A stretch of 64,000 nucleotides of DNA from Spirochaetales bacterium (lineage in GTDB: Bacteria; Spirochaetota; Spirochaetia; Treponematales; UBA12059), in contig JAFGJV010000010.1 of NCBI GenBank assembly GCA_016928955.1, positions 1 to 64,000 on the forward strand, given 5' to 3'. Positions 7,641-15,679 of the stretch are shown in pieces. The notes below the pieces were generated by a model. That model ran no database searches. It saw only the letters and a program-made list of their open reading frames with translations, and was not told the DNA's origin. The first letter of the stretch is position 1, and every line of letters starts with the position of its first letter. The translations under genes and the position numbers were made by a program.

Positions 7641-8435
7641 ATGGTAAACGCGGCCATATCTTCGGCGGCCTTTTTGGGCGCCCCGACAAGCTCCATACTC
7701 AAGGAAGCCAGGGCTGCCGGCATCACGGCCGTGGAATGGTCCAGCGACCACGGCGTGGAGGCGGGCGATCTTGACGCGGCCGGCCGGGTCATGCTGGATA
7801 CCCTCAGGGCCGGCCTATGCAACGCGTCGTACGCCACACTGTTCCGCGCTGGCGTACACTCGGTGGATCGCTTCAAAACCCTCCTGGCCACGGCCAGGGC
7901 GCTCCAGGCTCCCTACATCCGCCTGTGGGCGGCTCCCAAAAGCGACGATGTTGACGCGGACGCCGCGTTCTTTGCGGAGACAACCCGGACCCTGGCGGAC
8001 ATCAGCGCCGAATCAGGCGTGACCCTGTGTTTCGGCCTTGCCCAGGGCTCGGCCATGGACTCATACGAACGGGCCGTGGAGCTCATGGGCGCCGCGGACC
8101 ATCCCTTTGTCAAACTGTGCTGGGAACCACTGCCTGGCGTGTCCTTTGACGCGGCCATGGAGTATTTTGGCCAGCTTAAAGGCCGCGTGGGCATACTCTG
8201 CGCGCGCTCGGCCGGCGCCGTTGCCACCAACCGCCTGCTCCGCGACAAGGACGAGGACTGGCTTCTGTACCTGGACGCCTTTGACGAGCAGGGCGGGTCG
8301 CCGGACATGGTGCGCTACGTTGTCATCCGGGCCTTCAAGGACGGGCAGCTGACCAATCTGGCAGACGACGCCCGCCTCCTGCGCACCTGGAGCGTCAAGC
8401 TCAGGCGCTACTACCGGAGACGGCTGTACTTCTGA
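7641..8435 (+). CDS. Xylose-isomerase-like TIM-barrel protein (sugar phosphate isomerase/epimerase family)
   Basis: A 264-residue protein with the beta/alpha-barrel pattern of the AP-endonuclease-2/sugar isomerase superfamily: an N-terminal SILKEARAAGITAVEW strand-helix, RALQAPYIRLWA in the middle (strand with the conserved R-x-W/F), and SGVTLCFGLAQGSAMDSYE where catalytic members normally have a Glu metal ligand and a His. That Glu is not evident, nor is the late HxKD-type ligand block, where KGRVGILCARS stands instead. Catalysis is therefore uncertain. It is divergent from the GH31-like gene and shares its intergenic region, so the three genes may form one carbohydrate locus. Confidence 0.65.
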   Translation: MVNAAISSAAFLGAPTSSILKEARAAGITAVEWSSDHGVEAGDLDAAGRVMLDTLRAGLCNASYATLFRAGVHSVDRFKTLLATARALQAPYIRLWAAPKSDDVDADAAFFAETTRTLADISAESGVTLCFGLAQGSAMDSYERAVELMGAADHPFVKLCWEPLPGVSFDAAMEYFGQLKGRVGILCARSAGAVATNRLLRDKDEDWLLYLDAFDEQGGSPDMVRYVVIRAFKDGQLTNLADDARLLRTWSVKLRRYYRRRLYF

Positions 8436-8463
8436 GCGTCGCCGCACGCGCCTTCCGTGTGGA

Positions 8464-9258
8464 CTACAAGCCCTGGCGCTTGGCCTCGTCCCAGAAACCG
8501 TCCATCACGGCTAGCGCTCCCGGGGCCATGGGCTGGCCCGTCTCGGCCATTCGCTTTTCCACGTGCCTGAAGCGCGCCGAGAATTTTTCCAAGGCACGAT
8601 GCAGGGCCAGCGCCGGGTCCACCTTGTGCTTGCGGGCCACGTTCACGACCGAGAAGAGAAGGTCGCCCAGCTCGTCCTCGATGCGGTCCCTGTCTGCCTG
8701 CGGCGCCTGGCACACGGCCCGGGCTTCCGACGCTTCCTCCGCCAGTTTGTCCCAGGGGCCTGTGGCGTCGTCCCAGTCAAAACCGGCCTTGGCCGCGGCT
8801 TTCTGCAGTTTGTACGCCTTCTCCAGGGGCGGCAGGGCCTTGGACACGGAGTCCAGCGCGGAGTCCTTGCGCCTGCGCCCTTCCACGGACACCTTGATGT
8901 CGTTCCACTGACGTATCACCTCGTCCGGCGTGTCCGCCTGCGCCTGTCCGAACACGTGCGGGTGGCGTCGCACCAGCTTGTCGGACACCGTGCCCAGCAC
9001 GTCGGCCACGGTAAAGGAACCATCCTGCTCGTACATGTAGGATATGAAGGTGGCCAGGAGGTAGAGGTCGCCCAGCTCTTCCTTGACGTGGGCCTGGTCG
9101 CCCTCGTTGATGGCCTCCACGCACTCGTACGCTTCCTCTATCAGGTTGCCGCGCACGCTAGCTGGCGTCTGCTCGCGGTCCCAGGGACAGCCGTCCGGCG
9201 CCCTGAGCTTCTGCATGATACCGTACAGGCGCTTGAACGCCTCTCCTGTTGTTTCCAT
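8464..9258 (-). CDS. mazG: Nucleoside triphosphate pyrophosphohydrolase MazG
   Basis: A 264-residue MazG, the same length as the two-domain E. coli enzyme, which hydrolyses noncanonical NTPs to NMP and pyrophosphate. The conserved N-terminus LRAPDGCPWDREQTP is present. The first MazG domain has EEAYE at 41-45 and EELGD at 60-64 (EExxE...ExxD metal motif); the second has EEASE and EDELGD, so both helical repeats are intact. The ATG at 9258 (METTGEAF) is chosen because the track start 12 codons upstream adds non-family residues. It converges with the TIM-barrel gene across 28 bp. Confidence 0.93.
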   Translation of the reverse strand: METTGEAFKRLYGIMQKLRAPDGCPWDREQTPASVRGNLIEEAYECVEAINEGDQAHVKEELGDLYLLATFISYMYEQDGSFTVADVLGTVSDKLVRRHPHVFGQAQADTPDEVIRQWNDIKVSVEGRRRKDSALDSVSKALPPLEKAYKLQKAAAKAGFDWDDATGPWDKLAEEASEARAVCQAPQADRDRIEDELGDLLFSVVNVARKHKVDPALALHRALEKFSARFRHVEKRMAETGQPMAPGALAVMDGFWDEAKRQGL

Positions 9259-9442
9259 GACGCCATTCTGCCCCGCCTGAAGCCGGGTGGGCAAGGGGCG
9301 CCTGGCACTCGGGCACGGTGATGCCAGCCCAGCCCTGTATTTTTATACGTTTTCCATGCATATCCAGCGTATATTCCGCCAAAAATCCCTTGACACAGAC
9401 CGGCCGCATGCCCCATTGTGCGCGCTACATCCGGGAAGCGGC

Positions 9443-9470
9443 TTGAGAAGCACCCCCGGACGACTATACT
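9443..9470 (+). promoter_or_regulatory. Predicted promoter of potABCD
   Basis: TTGAGA at 9443-9448 and TATACT at 9465-9470, spaced 16 bp, about 100 bp before the potA start. A TTGACA near 9389 is a possible second -35 with a poorer -10 (CATTGT). Confidence 0.5.
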
Positions 9471-9495
9471 TTGGGCAAGCGCCGTACGGCGGCAA

Positions 9496-9533
9496 CCGTA
9501 GGGCGCGTGCGGCGAGCGGCGCCGTAGGGCGCG
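9496..9533 (+). repeat. Direct repeat in the potABCD leader
   Basis: The 12-mer CCGTAGGGCGCG occurs at 9496-9507 and 9522-9533, a start-to-start distance of 26 bp, between the predicted promoter and potA. It could be a regulator site or chance in GC-rich DNA. Confidence 0.45.
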
Positions 9534-9569
9534 CCATCCACCACGCACGGAGGGGATAAGGCACAAGAG

Positions 9570-10676
9570 TTGATAGGAAGCGACGTTGTCATCGAGCATG
9601 TAGGCAAATCGTTCGGCGCGTTCCGGGCGCTGGACGACGTGAGCATAGGGATAGGCAAGGGCGAGTTTTTCTCCCTGCTTGGCCCTTCGGGATGCGGCAA
9701 GACCACGCTCTTGCGCATCATAGCCGGGTTCGAGCAGCCTGAGTCCGGGGCGGTGCTCCTGGACGGCGTGAACGTGCTGCCGGAGCCGCCCAACACGCGG
9801 CGCGTGAACACCGTGTTCCAGAATTACGCCCTGTTCCCCCACCTGTCGGTGTTCGAGAACGTGGCCTTTTCCCTGCGCCTGGCCAAGGCGCCGGACGCCA
9901 CGGTACGCGACCGCGTGGGCCACTATCTCCGGCTGGTCGAGCTGGAAGCGCACGCGGACAAGAAGCCAGCCCAGCTGTCCGGCGGCCAGAAACAGCGCGT
10001 GGCCATAGCGCGCGCCTTGATCAACGAGCCGTCCGTCCTCCTTCTGGACGAGCCCCTGTCCGCCCTGGACGCCAAACTGCGCCAGCACATGCTCATCGAG
10101 CTGGACGCCATCCACGACAAGATCGGCATCACCTTCATCTACGTCACCCACGACCAGCAGGAGGCCCTGTCAGTGTCGGACCGCATAGCCGTGATGAACG
10201 GAGGCCAGGTCCTGCAGGTCGGCACGCCCCAGGAAATCTACGAGGCGCCGGCCACGGACTTTGTGGCCAAATTCATAGGCGAGACCAACCTGTACGAAGG
10301 CACCATACGCTCGGTCAGCGGGCAGATGGCGGAGCTGGACACGGCCGAATTCGGCACGGTGTACGTCACGGACGACGACCCGCCGCCCGCGGGCACCCGG
10401 GTCAGCTGGACGGTGCGTCCCGAGAAAATACGCATAGACCTGGAGCGGCCATCGTCCGTGCGCGGCGGGCTCAACCTGCTGTCCGGCCTGGTGGATGAAC
10501 CCATCTACTCCGGCTTCCAGACCAAGTTCTACGTGCGTACTGACCAGGGCGCCACGCTCAAGGTGATCAAACAGCACGCGGACTGGTCGGACGAAGGCCC
10601 GCGCATACGCTGGAAGGACTCGGTGTGGCTGTCGTACAGCGCGGAGGACGCCTTCCTGGTGGAGGTCAAGCGATGA
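9570..10676 (+). CDS. potA: Spermidine/putrescine ABC transporter ATP-binding protein
   Basis: A 368-residue ATPase that powers polyamine uptake. The Walker A motif [12 protein letters not shown] lies near residues 41-52, the ABC signature [15 protein letters not shown] near 135-149 and Walker [13 protein letters not shown] follows; a TOBE-type C-terminal domain occupies the last third. The start is TTG at 9570 with GGAGGGGATAAGG upstream; there is no in-frame ATG before the conserved [10 protein letters not shown]. It overlaps potB by four bases (ATGA). Assignment to polyamines rather than another substrate of the same ATPase class rests on the downstream PotBCD set. Confidence 0.93.
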   Translation: MIGSDVVIEHVGKSFGAFRALDDVSIGIGKGEFFSLLGPSGCGKTTLLRIIAGFEQPESGAVLLDGVNVLPEPPNTRRVNTVFQNYALFPHLSVFENVAFSLRLAKAPDATVRDRVGHYLRLVELEAHADKKPAQLSGGQKQRVAIARALINEPSVLLLDEPLSALDAKLRQHMLIELDAIHDKIGITFIYVTHDQQEALSVSDRIAVMNGGQVLQVGTPQEIYEAPATDFVAKFIGETNLYEGTIRSVSGQMAELDTAEFGTVYVTDDDPPPAGTRVSWTVRPEKIRIDLERPSSVRGGLNLLSGLVDEPIYSGFQTKFYVRTDQGATLKVIKQHADWSDEGPRIRWKDSVWLSYSAEDAFLVEVKR

Positions 10677-11590
10677 AACAGGGCCCAGGCGGCCTGTACG
10701 CCGCCCCGTCCATCCTGTGGCTGAGCGTGTTCTTCGTCGCCCCGCTCCTCATCATCGTCGCCTACAGCTTCCTGACTCAGGGACAGCGCGGCGGCGTTGA
10801 GTGGAAGCCCACCCTGGATGCGTACAAGGCCATTGCCAACCCCACCTTCCTCACCGTGACGGTCAATACCATCGTGGTGGCGCTGGGGGCCACCCTGGTT
10901 ACCATCCTCATAGCCCTGCCCTGCGGCTACCACATGGCCCGGTCCAAGCGGCAGAACCTGCTCCTGCTGCTGGTGATCATACCCTTCTGGACCAACTTCT
11001 TGATCCGCATATACGCTTGGATAGCCATCCTTGGCAACGAGGGTTTCCTGAACGATCTCCTGCGCTTCCTGGGCCTGACTGACGAGCCACTGCGCTTTCT
11101 GTACAACCGCTGGGCCGTGGGCCTGGTGCTGGTATACACCTACCTGCCCTACGCCATACTGCCGCTGTTCTCCACCATAGACAAATTCGATTTCTCCCTC
11201 CTGGAGGCGGCGCGCGACCTGGGGGCGACCAAGCTCAAGGCCATAACCCGGGTGCTCCTGCCGAACATCAGGGGCGGAGTGTTCACGGCCTTCCTGTTCA
11301 CCTTCATTCCCATCTTCGGAGCGTACGCCGTGCCCCTCCTGGTGGGCGGCACCGAGTCGTACATGCTGGGCAACCTGATAGCCGACGAGCTGACCAAAAG
11401 CCGCAACTGGCCCCTGGCCGCGGCCATATCGCTGGTGATCACCCTGGTAACCACGGTCGGCGTCATGCTGCTCTTGCGCGCCGGCGGGACGGCCACCCTG
11501 GGCTCCGGCGGAGCCGGTACCAAGGAGCCGGAGGAGGGCGCGGCGCTACCCGCCCAATCCGTTGCTAGCGCGGAAGGAGAGCCGGCATGA
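10673..11590 (+). CDS. potB: Spermidine/putrescine ABC transporter permease
   Basis: A 305-residue inner-membrane permease with about six transmembrane helices, starting AAPSILWLSVFFVAPLLIIVAYSF. The EAA loop that docks on PotA reads LLEAARDLGATKLKAITRVLLP. The start at 10673 overlaps the potA stop as ATGA; the longer track ORF begins inside potA. The last 35 or so residues (GGTATLGSGG...) form a low-complexity tail after the final helix that is longer than usual. It overlaps potC by four bases. Confidence 0.93.
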   Translation: MKQGPGGLYAAPSILWLSVFFVAPLLIIVAYSFLTQGQRGGVEWKPTLDAYKAIANPTFLTVTVNTIVVALGATLVTILIALPCGYHMARSKRQNLLLLLVIIPFWTNFLIRIYAWIAILGNEGFLNDLLRFLGLTDEPLRFLYNRWAVGLVLVYTYLPYAILPLFSTIDKFDFSLLEAARDLGATKLKAITRVLLPNIRGGVFTAFLFTFIPIFGAYAVPLLVGGTESYMLGNLIADELTKSRNWPLAAAISLVITLVTTVGVMLLLRAGGTATLGSGGAGTKEPEEGAALPAQSVASAEGEPA

Positions 11591-12363
11591 AGCGCTCGAT
11601 CTTCTCCAAGGCCGTGTTCGCCGGGACCATCGTGTTCCTGTTCCTGCCCCTGGCCGTGCTGGTGTTCTACTCGTTCAACGAGTCCAAGTCCGGGTCCTGG
11701 GGCGGCTTCTCCCTGCGCTGGTACCTGAAGCTGTTCACCGACTCGCCGGACCTCTGGAGGGCCTTCGGGAACAGCGCAATCATCGCCCTGGGCTCGGCGG
11801 CCGTGGCCACGGCCATAGGCACCCTGGGAGCCATAGGCGTCAACTGGTACCGTTTCCGCCTGCGCTCGTACCTGCGCACCGTCACCTTCCTGCCCATGAT
11901 CCTGCCGGAGATCATCATAGGCGTGTCGCTCCTGGTGTTCTTCTCCGGCCTGGGCATTAGGCTCGGGCTGTTCACGGTGTTCGTTGCGCACGTATCCTTC
12001 AACCTGCCCTTCGTGTTCCTCCTGGTGCTGGCGCGCCTTGAGGAATTCGATTTTTCCATCATAGAGGCGGCGCGCGACCTGGGCGCCACCGAGGCGCAGA
12101 CCCTGGCGCGGGTAATCCTGCCCATGATCATGCCGGGCATCGTGTCGGGCTTCCTCACTGCGGTGACCCTGTCCCTGGAGGACTTTGTCATCACCTTCTT
12201 TGTCACCGGGCCCGGGGCCACCACCCTGCCTTTGTACGTGTACTCGGCCATACGCTTTGGCATATCGCCGGTCATTAACGCGCTCTCGGTGGTCATGATA
12301 CTGGGCACCGTGGCGCTCACCTGGTCCATGAGGAACTTCCTCAAATACATAGCAGCCAAATAG
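11587..12363 (+). CDS. potC: Spermidine/putrescine ABC transporter permease
   Basis: A 258-residue second permease, also six-helix, with an EAA loop IIEAARDLGATEAQTLARVILP near the C-terminal half and the typical PotC ending SLEDFVITFFVTGPGATTLP. It pairs with PotB to form the membrane channel. The ATG overlaps the potB stop by four bases, so potA, potB and potC are all translationally coupled. Confidence 0.94.
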   Translation: MKRSIFSKAVFAGTIVFLFLPLAVLVFYSFNESKSGSWGGFSLRWYLKLFTDSPDLWRAFGNSAIIALGSAAVATAIGTLGAIGVNWYRFRLRSYLRTVTFLPMILPEIIIGVSLLVFFSGLGIRLGLFTVFVAHVSFNLPFVFLLVLARLEEFDFSIIEAARDLGATEAQTLARVILPMIMPGIVSGFLTAVTLSLEDFVITFFVTGPGATTLPLYVYSAIRFGISPVINALSVVMILGTVALTWSMRNFLKYIAAK

Positions 12364-12372
12364 GAGGCCTGT

Positions 12373-13413
12373 ATGGTTTCAAAATCGGCCCGCGCGGCGC
12401 TCGCGCTTGTGGTCCTTGGGGTTCTTGTCCTGGCGTCGGCCTGCGGCGGTTCGGGGCAGAAGCTCTACCTGTACAACTGGACGTACTACATCCCAGACGA
12501 CGTGATAGAGGACTTTGAGCGTTCCCACGGCGTGGACGTGATTGTGGACTCATATTCGTCCAACGAGGAAATGTACAACAAGCTGGTGGCCGGGGGCTCG
12601 GGCTACGACATCGTGGTACCGTCGGGCGACTACGTATCCATCATGATAGCGGAGGGCCTCCTCAAGGAGCTGGACCTGTCGCGCGTGCCGAACCTGGCCA
12701 ACGTTGACCCCTCGGCCATAGCGCGCATCGGCTTTGACCCGGACAACCGCTACAGCGTGCCGTTCATGATGGGCGCCGCGGGCGTGTCCGTGAACTCGAG
12801 CAAGGCAGAGGGCTACGCGCACAGCTGGAGCATTTTCGGCGACGAGCGGCTCCGCGGGCGCATGACCATGCTGGACGACATGCGCGAGGTCCTTGGCGCG
12901 GCGCTCAAGTTCCTGGGTTATTCGGTCAACGACGTGGACCCCGCCCATCTGGAACAGGCCCGACAGGTTGTGGAATCATGGAAACCCAACCTGGTCAAGT
13001 TCGACGCGGAGGCCTTTGCCAAGAGCTTTGCCTCAGGCGAATTCTGGGTGGTCCAGGGCTACGCGGAAAACGTGTTCCTTGAATACGACGAGGAACGGCG
13101 CGGCGAGATAGATTTCTTCTTCCCCCAGGAAGGCATGCCCATGTACCTGGACAGCTTCTGCATCTTAAGCGGCGCTCAGAACGTGGACACGGCCTACCAG
13201 TTCATTGACTACATGCTGAGCCCGGAGATAGCCGCCCGCGTGTCCGACTACCTCATGCTACCCTCGCCCAACGTGCCGGCTCGGGAGCTCATGACCGTTA
13301 CCCCGAACTACAGCTTTGACGACCTGGCCGCCGGGGAGTTCAAGGAAGACCTGGGCCTTGAGGGACTCAAGCTGTACAACAAGGTGTGGCGCCAGATACG
13401 CGTGGGCAACTGA
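12373..13413 (+). CDS. potD: Polyamine-binding lipoprotein
   Basis: A 346-residue periplasmic binding protein of the PotD/PotF group. The signal peptide ends in the lipobox LASAC at residue 24, so it is lipid-anchored, as usual for spirochaete binding proteins. The mature start KLYLYNWTYYIPDDVIEDFE is the family hallmark, followed by YDIVVPSGDYV and VPFMMGAAGVSVN. It is nine bases behind potC with a strong AGGAGG site and is the last gene before a terminator. Whether spermidine or putrescine is preferred cannot be read directly. Confidence 0.94.
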   Translation: MVSKSARAALALVVLGVLVLASACGGSGQKLYLYNWTYYIPDDVIEDFERSHGVDVIVDSYSSNEEMYNKLVAGGSGYDIVVPSGDYVSIMIAEGLLKELDLSRVPNLANVDPSAIARIGFDPDNRYSVPFMMGAAGVSVNSSKAEGYAHSWSIFGDERLRGRMTMLDDMREVLGAALKFLGYSVNDVDPAHLEQARQVVESWKPNLVKFDAEAFAKSFASGEFWVVQGYAENVFLEYDEERRGEIDFFFPQEGMPMYLDSFCILSGAQNVDTAYQFIDYMLSPEIAARVSDYLMLPSPNVPARELMTVTPNYSFDDLAAGEFKEDLGLEGLKLYNKVWRQIRVGN

Positions 13414-13433
13414 AAGACCGCCACCAGTCAAAG

Positions 13434-13466
13434 GGAACGGCCCCAACGCGGGGCCGTTCCTTTTTT
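13434..13466 (+). terminator. Rho-independent terminator of potABCD
   Basis: GGAACGGCCCC, loop AACGC, GGGGCCGTTCC, then TTTTTT: a perfect 11-bp stem 20 bp after the potD stop. Confidence 0.93.
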
Positions 13467-13480
13467 AAGCCGGCGGCCCG

Positions 13481-15463
13481 TTAGCTGCTCGTGTTCAGCA
13501 GGGCGAGCAGAGCCTTGATGTCGCCGGCGCCAAGGCCCGCGCCCCAGCCCATGCTGCCCCGGCTGGCTGACGACCACAGCATGACGCCCTGTAGCTCGCT
13601 GTAGGCAAAGGGCAGGGGACCTGAGTCCGGCTTCAGCTGGAGGATCAGTTTGGCCAGGCGGGCCGTGGAAAGGTAGACAAAGCCCTTAATGTCTACCGGC
13701 GCTCCCGCCCTGAGCTGGCTGAAGCCCCTGACTCCCGACAATTGCGCCGTTGCCCTGTCCCTCCTGGCCAGGTCCACCGCTTGGGCAGGCTGTCCCAGCC
13801 ACATATAGGCCTTGTCGCCCGAGTACGCGTAGGATATGTGGCCATACCTGGCCACCAGGGATTCCGCCAGCGCATCCATGTATTCCCACTCATCGGTTTC
13901 CGCCGAGTAGTGATCATACGGCATGCCGCCCTCCGACCCGGATTGGTGGCCAATGAGCGCGGGCACGCCGAGCTTCAGCAACATATCCCGGTATACCGAA
14001 CCCGGTTCCAGGATCTGGGCTTTCATGGCGTCGCGATAGGCTTGCCTGTCCTTGAGCTGGCTGACCCCGTACAACGAAAGCTCCAGGCCCTCCGATACCA
14101 ACCTGGCCGCCTCTTCGGCCCCGGGGTAGTCTCCCTGCAAGGCGCGCCCCAGCGCGTCGCTCACGCTCACATCCAGGGAAAAAGCTCCGTTGCGCCCGCT
14201 TGCCCCGGCCAGGGCAAGCTGTTGTTCAAGACCGACGTCCAGGGCTTCCGCCGACGCCAGGGCTGCGCCAAAGAATTCCAGAAACTTTGTCATCCACTCC
14301 GTGCCCGATGACCAGGCGCCGGTCAGCAAAGCGTTCCCGTCGCAGTAGGACAAATAGGGCAGTTTGGAGTCTCCAGACGCCATGGACAACGCCATGGCGT
14401 CCAGAAGCCCGCCGGATGCCAGGCCCAGTCTGGCGCTCGTCCACACACGGTCCGAGTTTACGGTCAGGGCTATTTCCACGGTAGACAGGCCGTCTATAAG
14501 CTCCTGAACCAGGGGGAGCGCGGCTGAAAGCGACTGGATCGCGCTTTGGGATGGAGATTCTGAGGCCGACGGGGAGCTGTCCTCGTCGTCAAGCTCCGCC
14601 CAGTAGTCCGAGGATTTCAGGCTCCCCGAGTCGGTGCCGAATTCGTCGTCGCCATAATAGTCGCCATAATCGTCACCATACGCGTCGTATCCCTCGTCGT
14701 CCGCATACTCTTCGTCCTGCCCCGATTCCTCCGCCCCGTCATAGCCCTCGTAGTCCAGGTAGGATTCCGAATCGTCATCGTAATAGTTGTACGCATCGCC
14801 GTCCGGGACCTGGTCCGCGGATGAGTCTCCGAGCGTGGACAGGGCCTGCGCCATGGCCGCGTTGAACATGCCGGAAAAAGCGGCCACGTCCAGCCACACG
14901 GACAGCGTTGAATCCGGATAGGAAGCCAGGCTCAGGCTGGCGTTGCCATCGGGCGCGGCGAGCAAGCCGGGATCCATGTTTATGCCCAAGGCCAAGTACC
15001 CCGGTATATGGTAGGATACGTTGAGGCTCAACTCCGTATTGCCGGACACCATTTCAAGCACGCCGCTCTCAACGGAATTTTTGTCACGGTACGGCACAAG
15101 GACCAGCATGCCGGGCCCGGAGCTGCTCGAGCCTTCGGGCACCATATACAGGGCAAATACCAGCCGCTTGCCCGCATCCACGGCCTCAAGAAGCGCTTTG
15201 AGTTTGTCCATCGCCTGCGCGTGCTCGGGGGCGTCTCCGCGGAGCACGCGCCGGATTTCGGCCAGCTCCGGGGACGCGTCCATCAGCCCGGACGCTTCCA
15301 GGAACGAGACGGCGTTCTTCACGAACAGGCCGGTATTGTCAATGCTGACCACCATGGTGGCCCCGGCCGGCAGGGCGCGCAGGGGATCCTGCACATCCGC
15401 AGCTCCGGACAGCAACACCAGGCAAAAAAGCCCAAAAATCGCACTAAAAGATTTTCTTAACAT
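13481..15463 (-). CDS. Secreted protein of unknown function with a long Asp/Glu/Tyr/Gly-rich insert
   Basis: A 660-residue protein with an N-terminal Sec signal (about residues 1-22, no lipobox cysteine). The sequence after the signal (LRALPAGATMVVSIDNTGLF) resembles the start of DUF3352-like periplasmic proteins, in which a 'levels of energy/protein X' domain is repeated; I do not assign it firmly. Residues about 219-297 are a strongly acidic, tyrosine- and glycine-rich tract (YNYYDDDSESYLDYEGYDG...), then Ser-rich sequence, then a second folded half. The tract probably links two domains. It has no operon partner: potABCD converges on it, and the zinc peptidase gene is divergent. Confidence 0.8.
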   Translation of the reverse strand: MLRKSFSAIFGLFCLVLLSGAADVQDPLRALPAGATMVVSIDNTGLFVKNAVSFLEASGLMDASPELAEIRRVLRGDAPEHAQAMDKLKALLEAVDAGKRLVFALYMVPEGSSSSGPGMLVLVPYRDKNSVESGVLEMVSGNTELSLNVSYHIPGYLALGINMDPGLLAAPDGNASLSLASYPDSTLSVWLDVAAFSGMFNAAMAQALSTLGDSSADQVPDGDAYNYYDDDSESYLDYEGYDGAEESGQDEEYADDEGYDAYGDDYGDYYGDDEFGTDSGSLKSSDYWAELDDEDSSPSASESPSQSAIQSLSAALPLVQELIDGLSTVEIALTVNSDRVWTSARLGLASGGLLDAMALSMASGDSKLPYLSYCDGNALLTGAWSSGTEWMTKFLEFFGAALASAEALDVGLEQQLALAGASGRNGAFSLDVSVSDALGRALQGDYPGAEEAARLVSEGLELSLYGVSQLKDRQAYRDAMKAQILEPGSVYRDMLLKLGVPALIGHQSGSEGGMPYDHYSAETDEWEYMDALAESLVARYGHISYAYSGDKAYMWLGQPAQAVDLARRDRATAQLSGVRGFSQLRAGAPVDIKGFVYLSTARLAKLILQLKPDSGPLPFAYSELQGVMLWSSASRGSMGWGAGLGAGDIKALLALLNTSS

Positions 15464-15679
15464 GACGGCTCCTCGCTACCACTCCGGACTCTCGGGCTCC
15501 TGGCCGGGCAAGTCCGGGTTTACCAAGAAAATAGCGCGGAATTGGGGGTTTTGGATACCGGGCGCACCAGCCCACACGCCTGCGCCCGTTGCGCGCGCGG
15601 CTGTTCGGCGCTAGGATGAACGTCGGCTGGCGGAACCGCACGGGTTCCCCGGGCCGCGTCAGCAGGAAGGAAAAGCGCC

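Larger units (their letters stand above)
9259..9569. other. 311-bp divergent intergenic region of mazG and potABCD
   Basis: Contains the predicted pot promoter, a roughly 90-bp GC-rich leader with a CGCCGTACGGCG palindrome near 9480 and a direct repeat, and a second possible -35/-10 pair starting with TTGACA near 9389. No ORF with coding character was seen. Confidence 0.5.
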
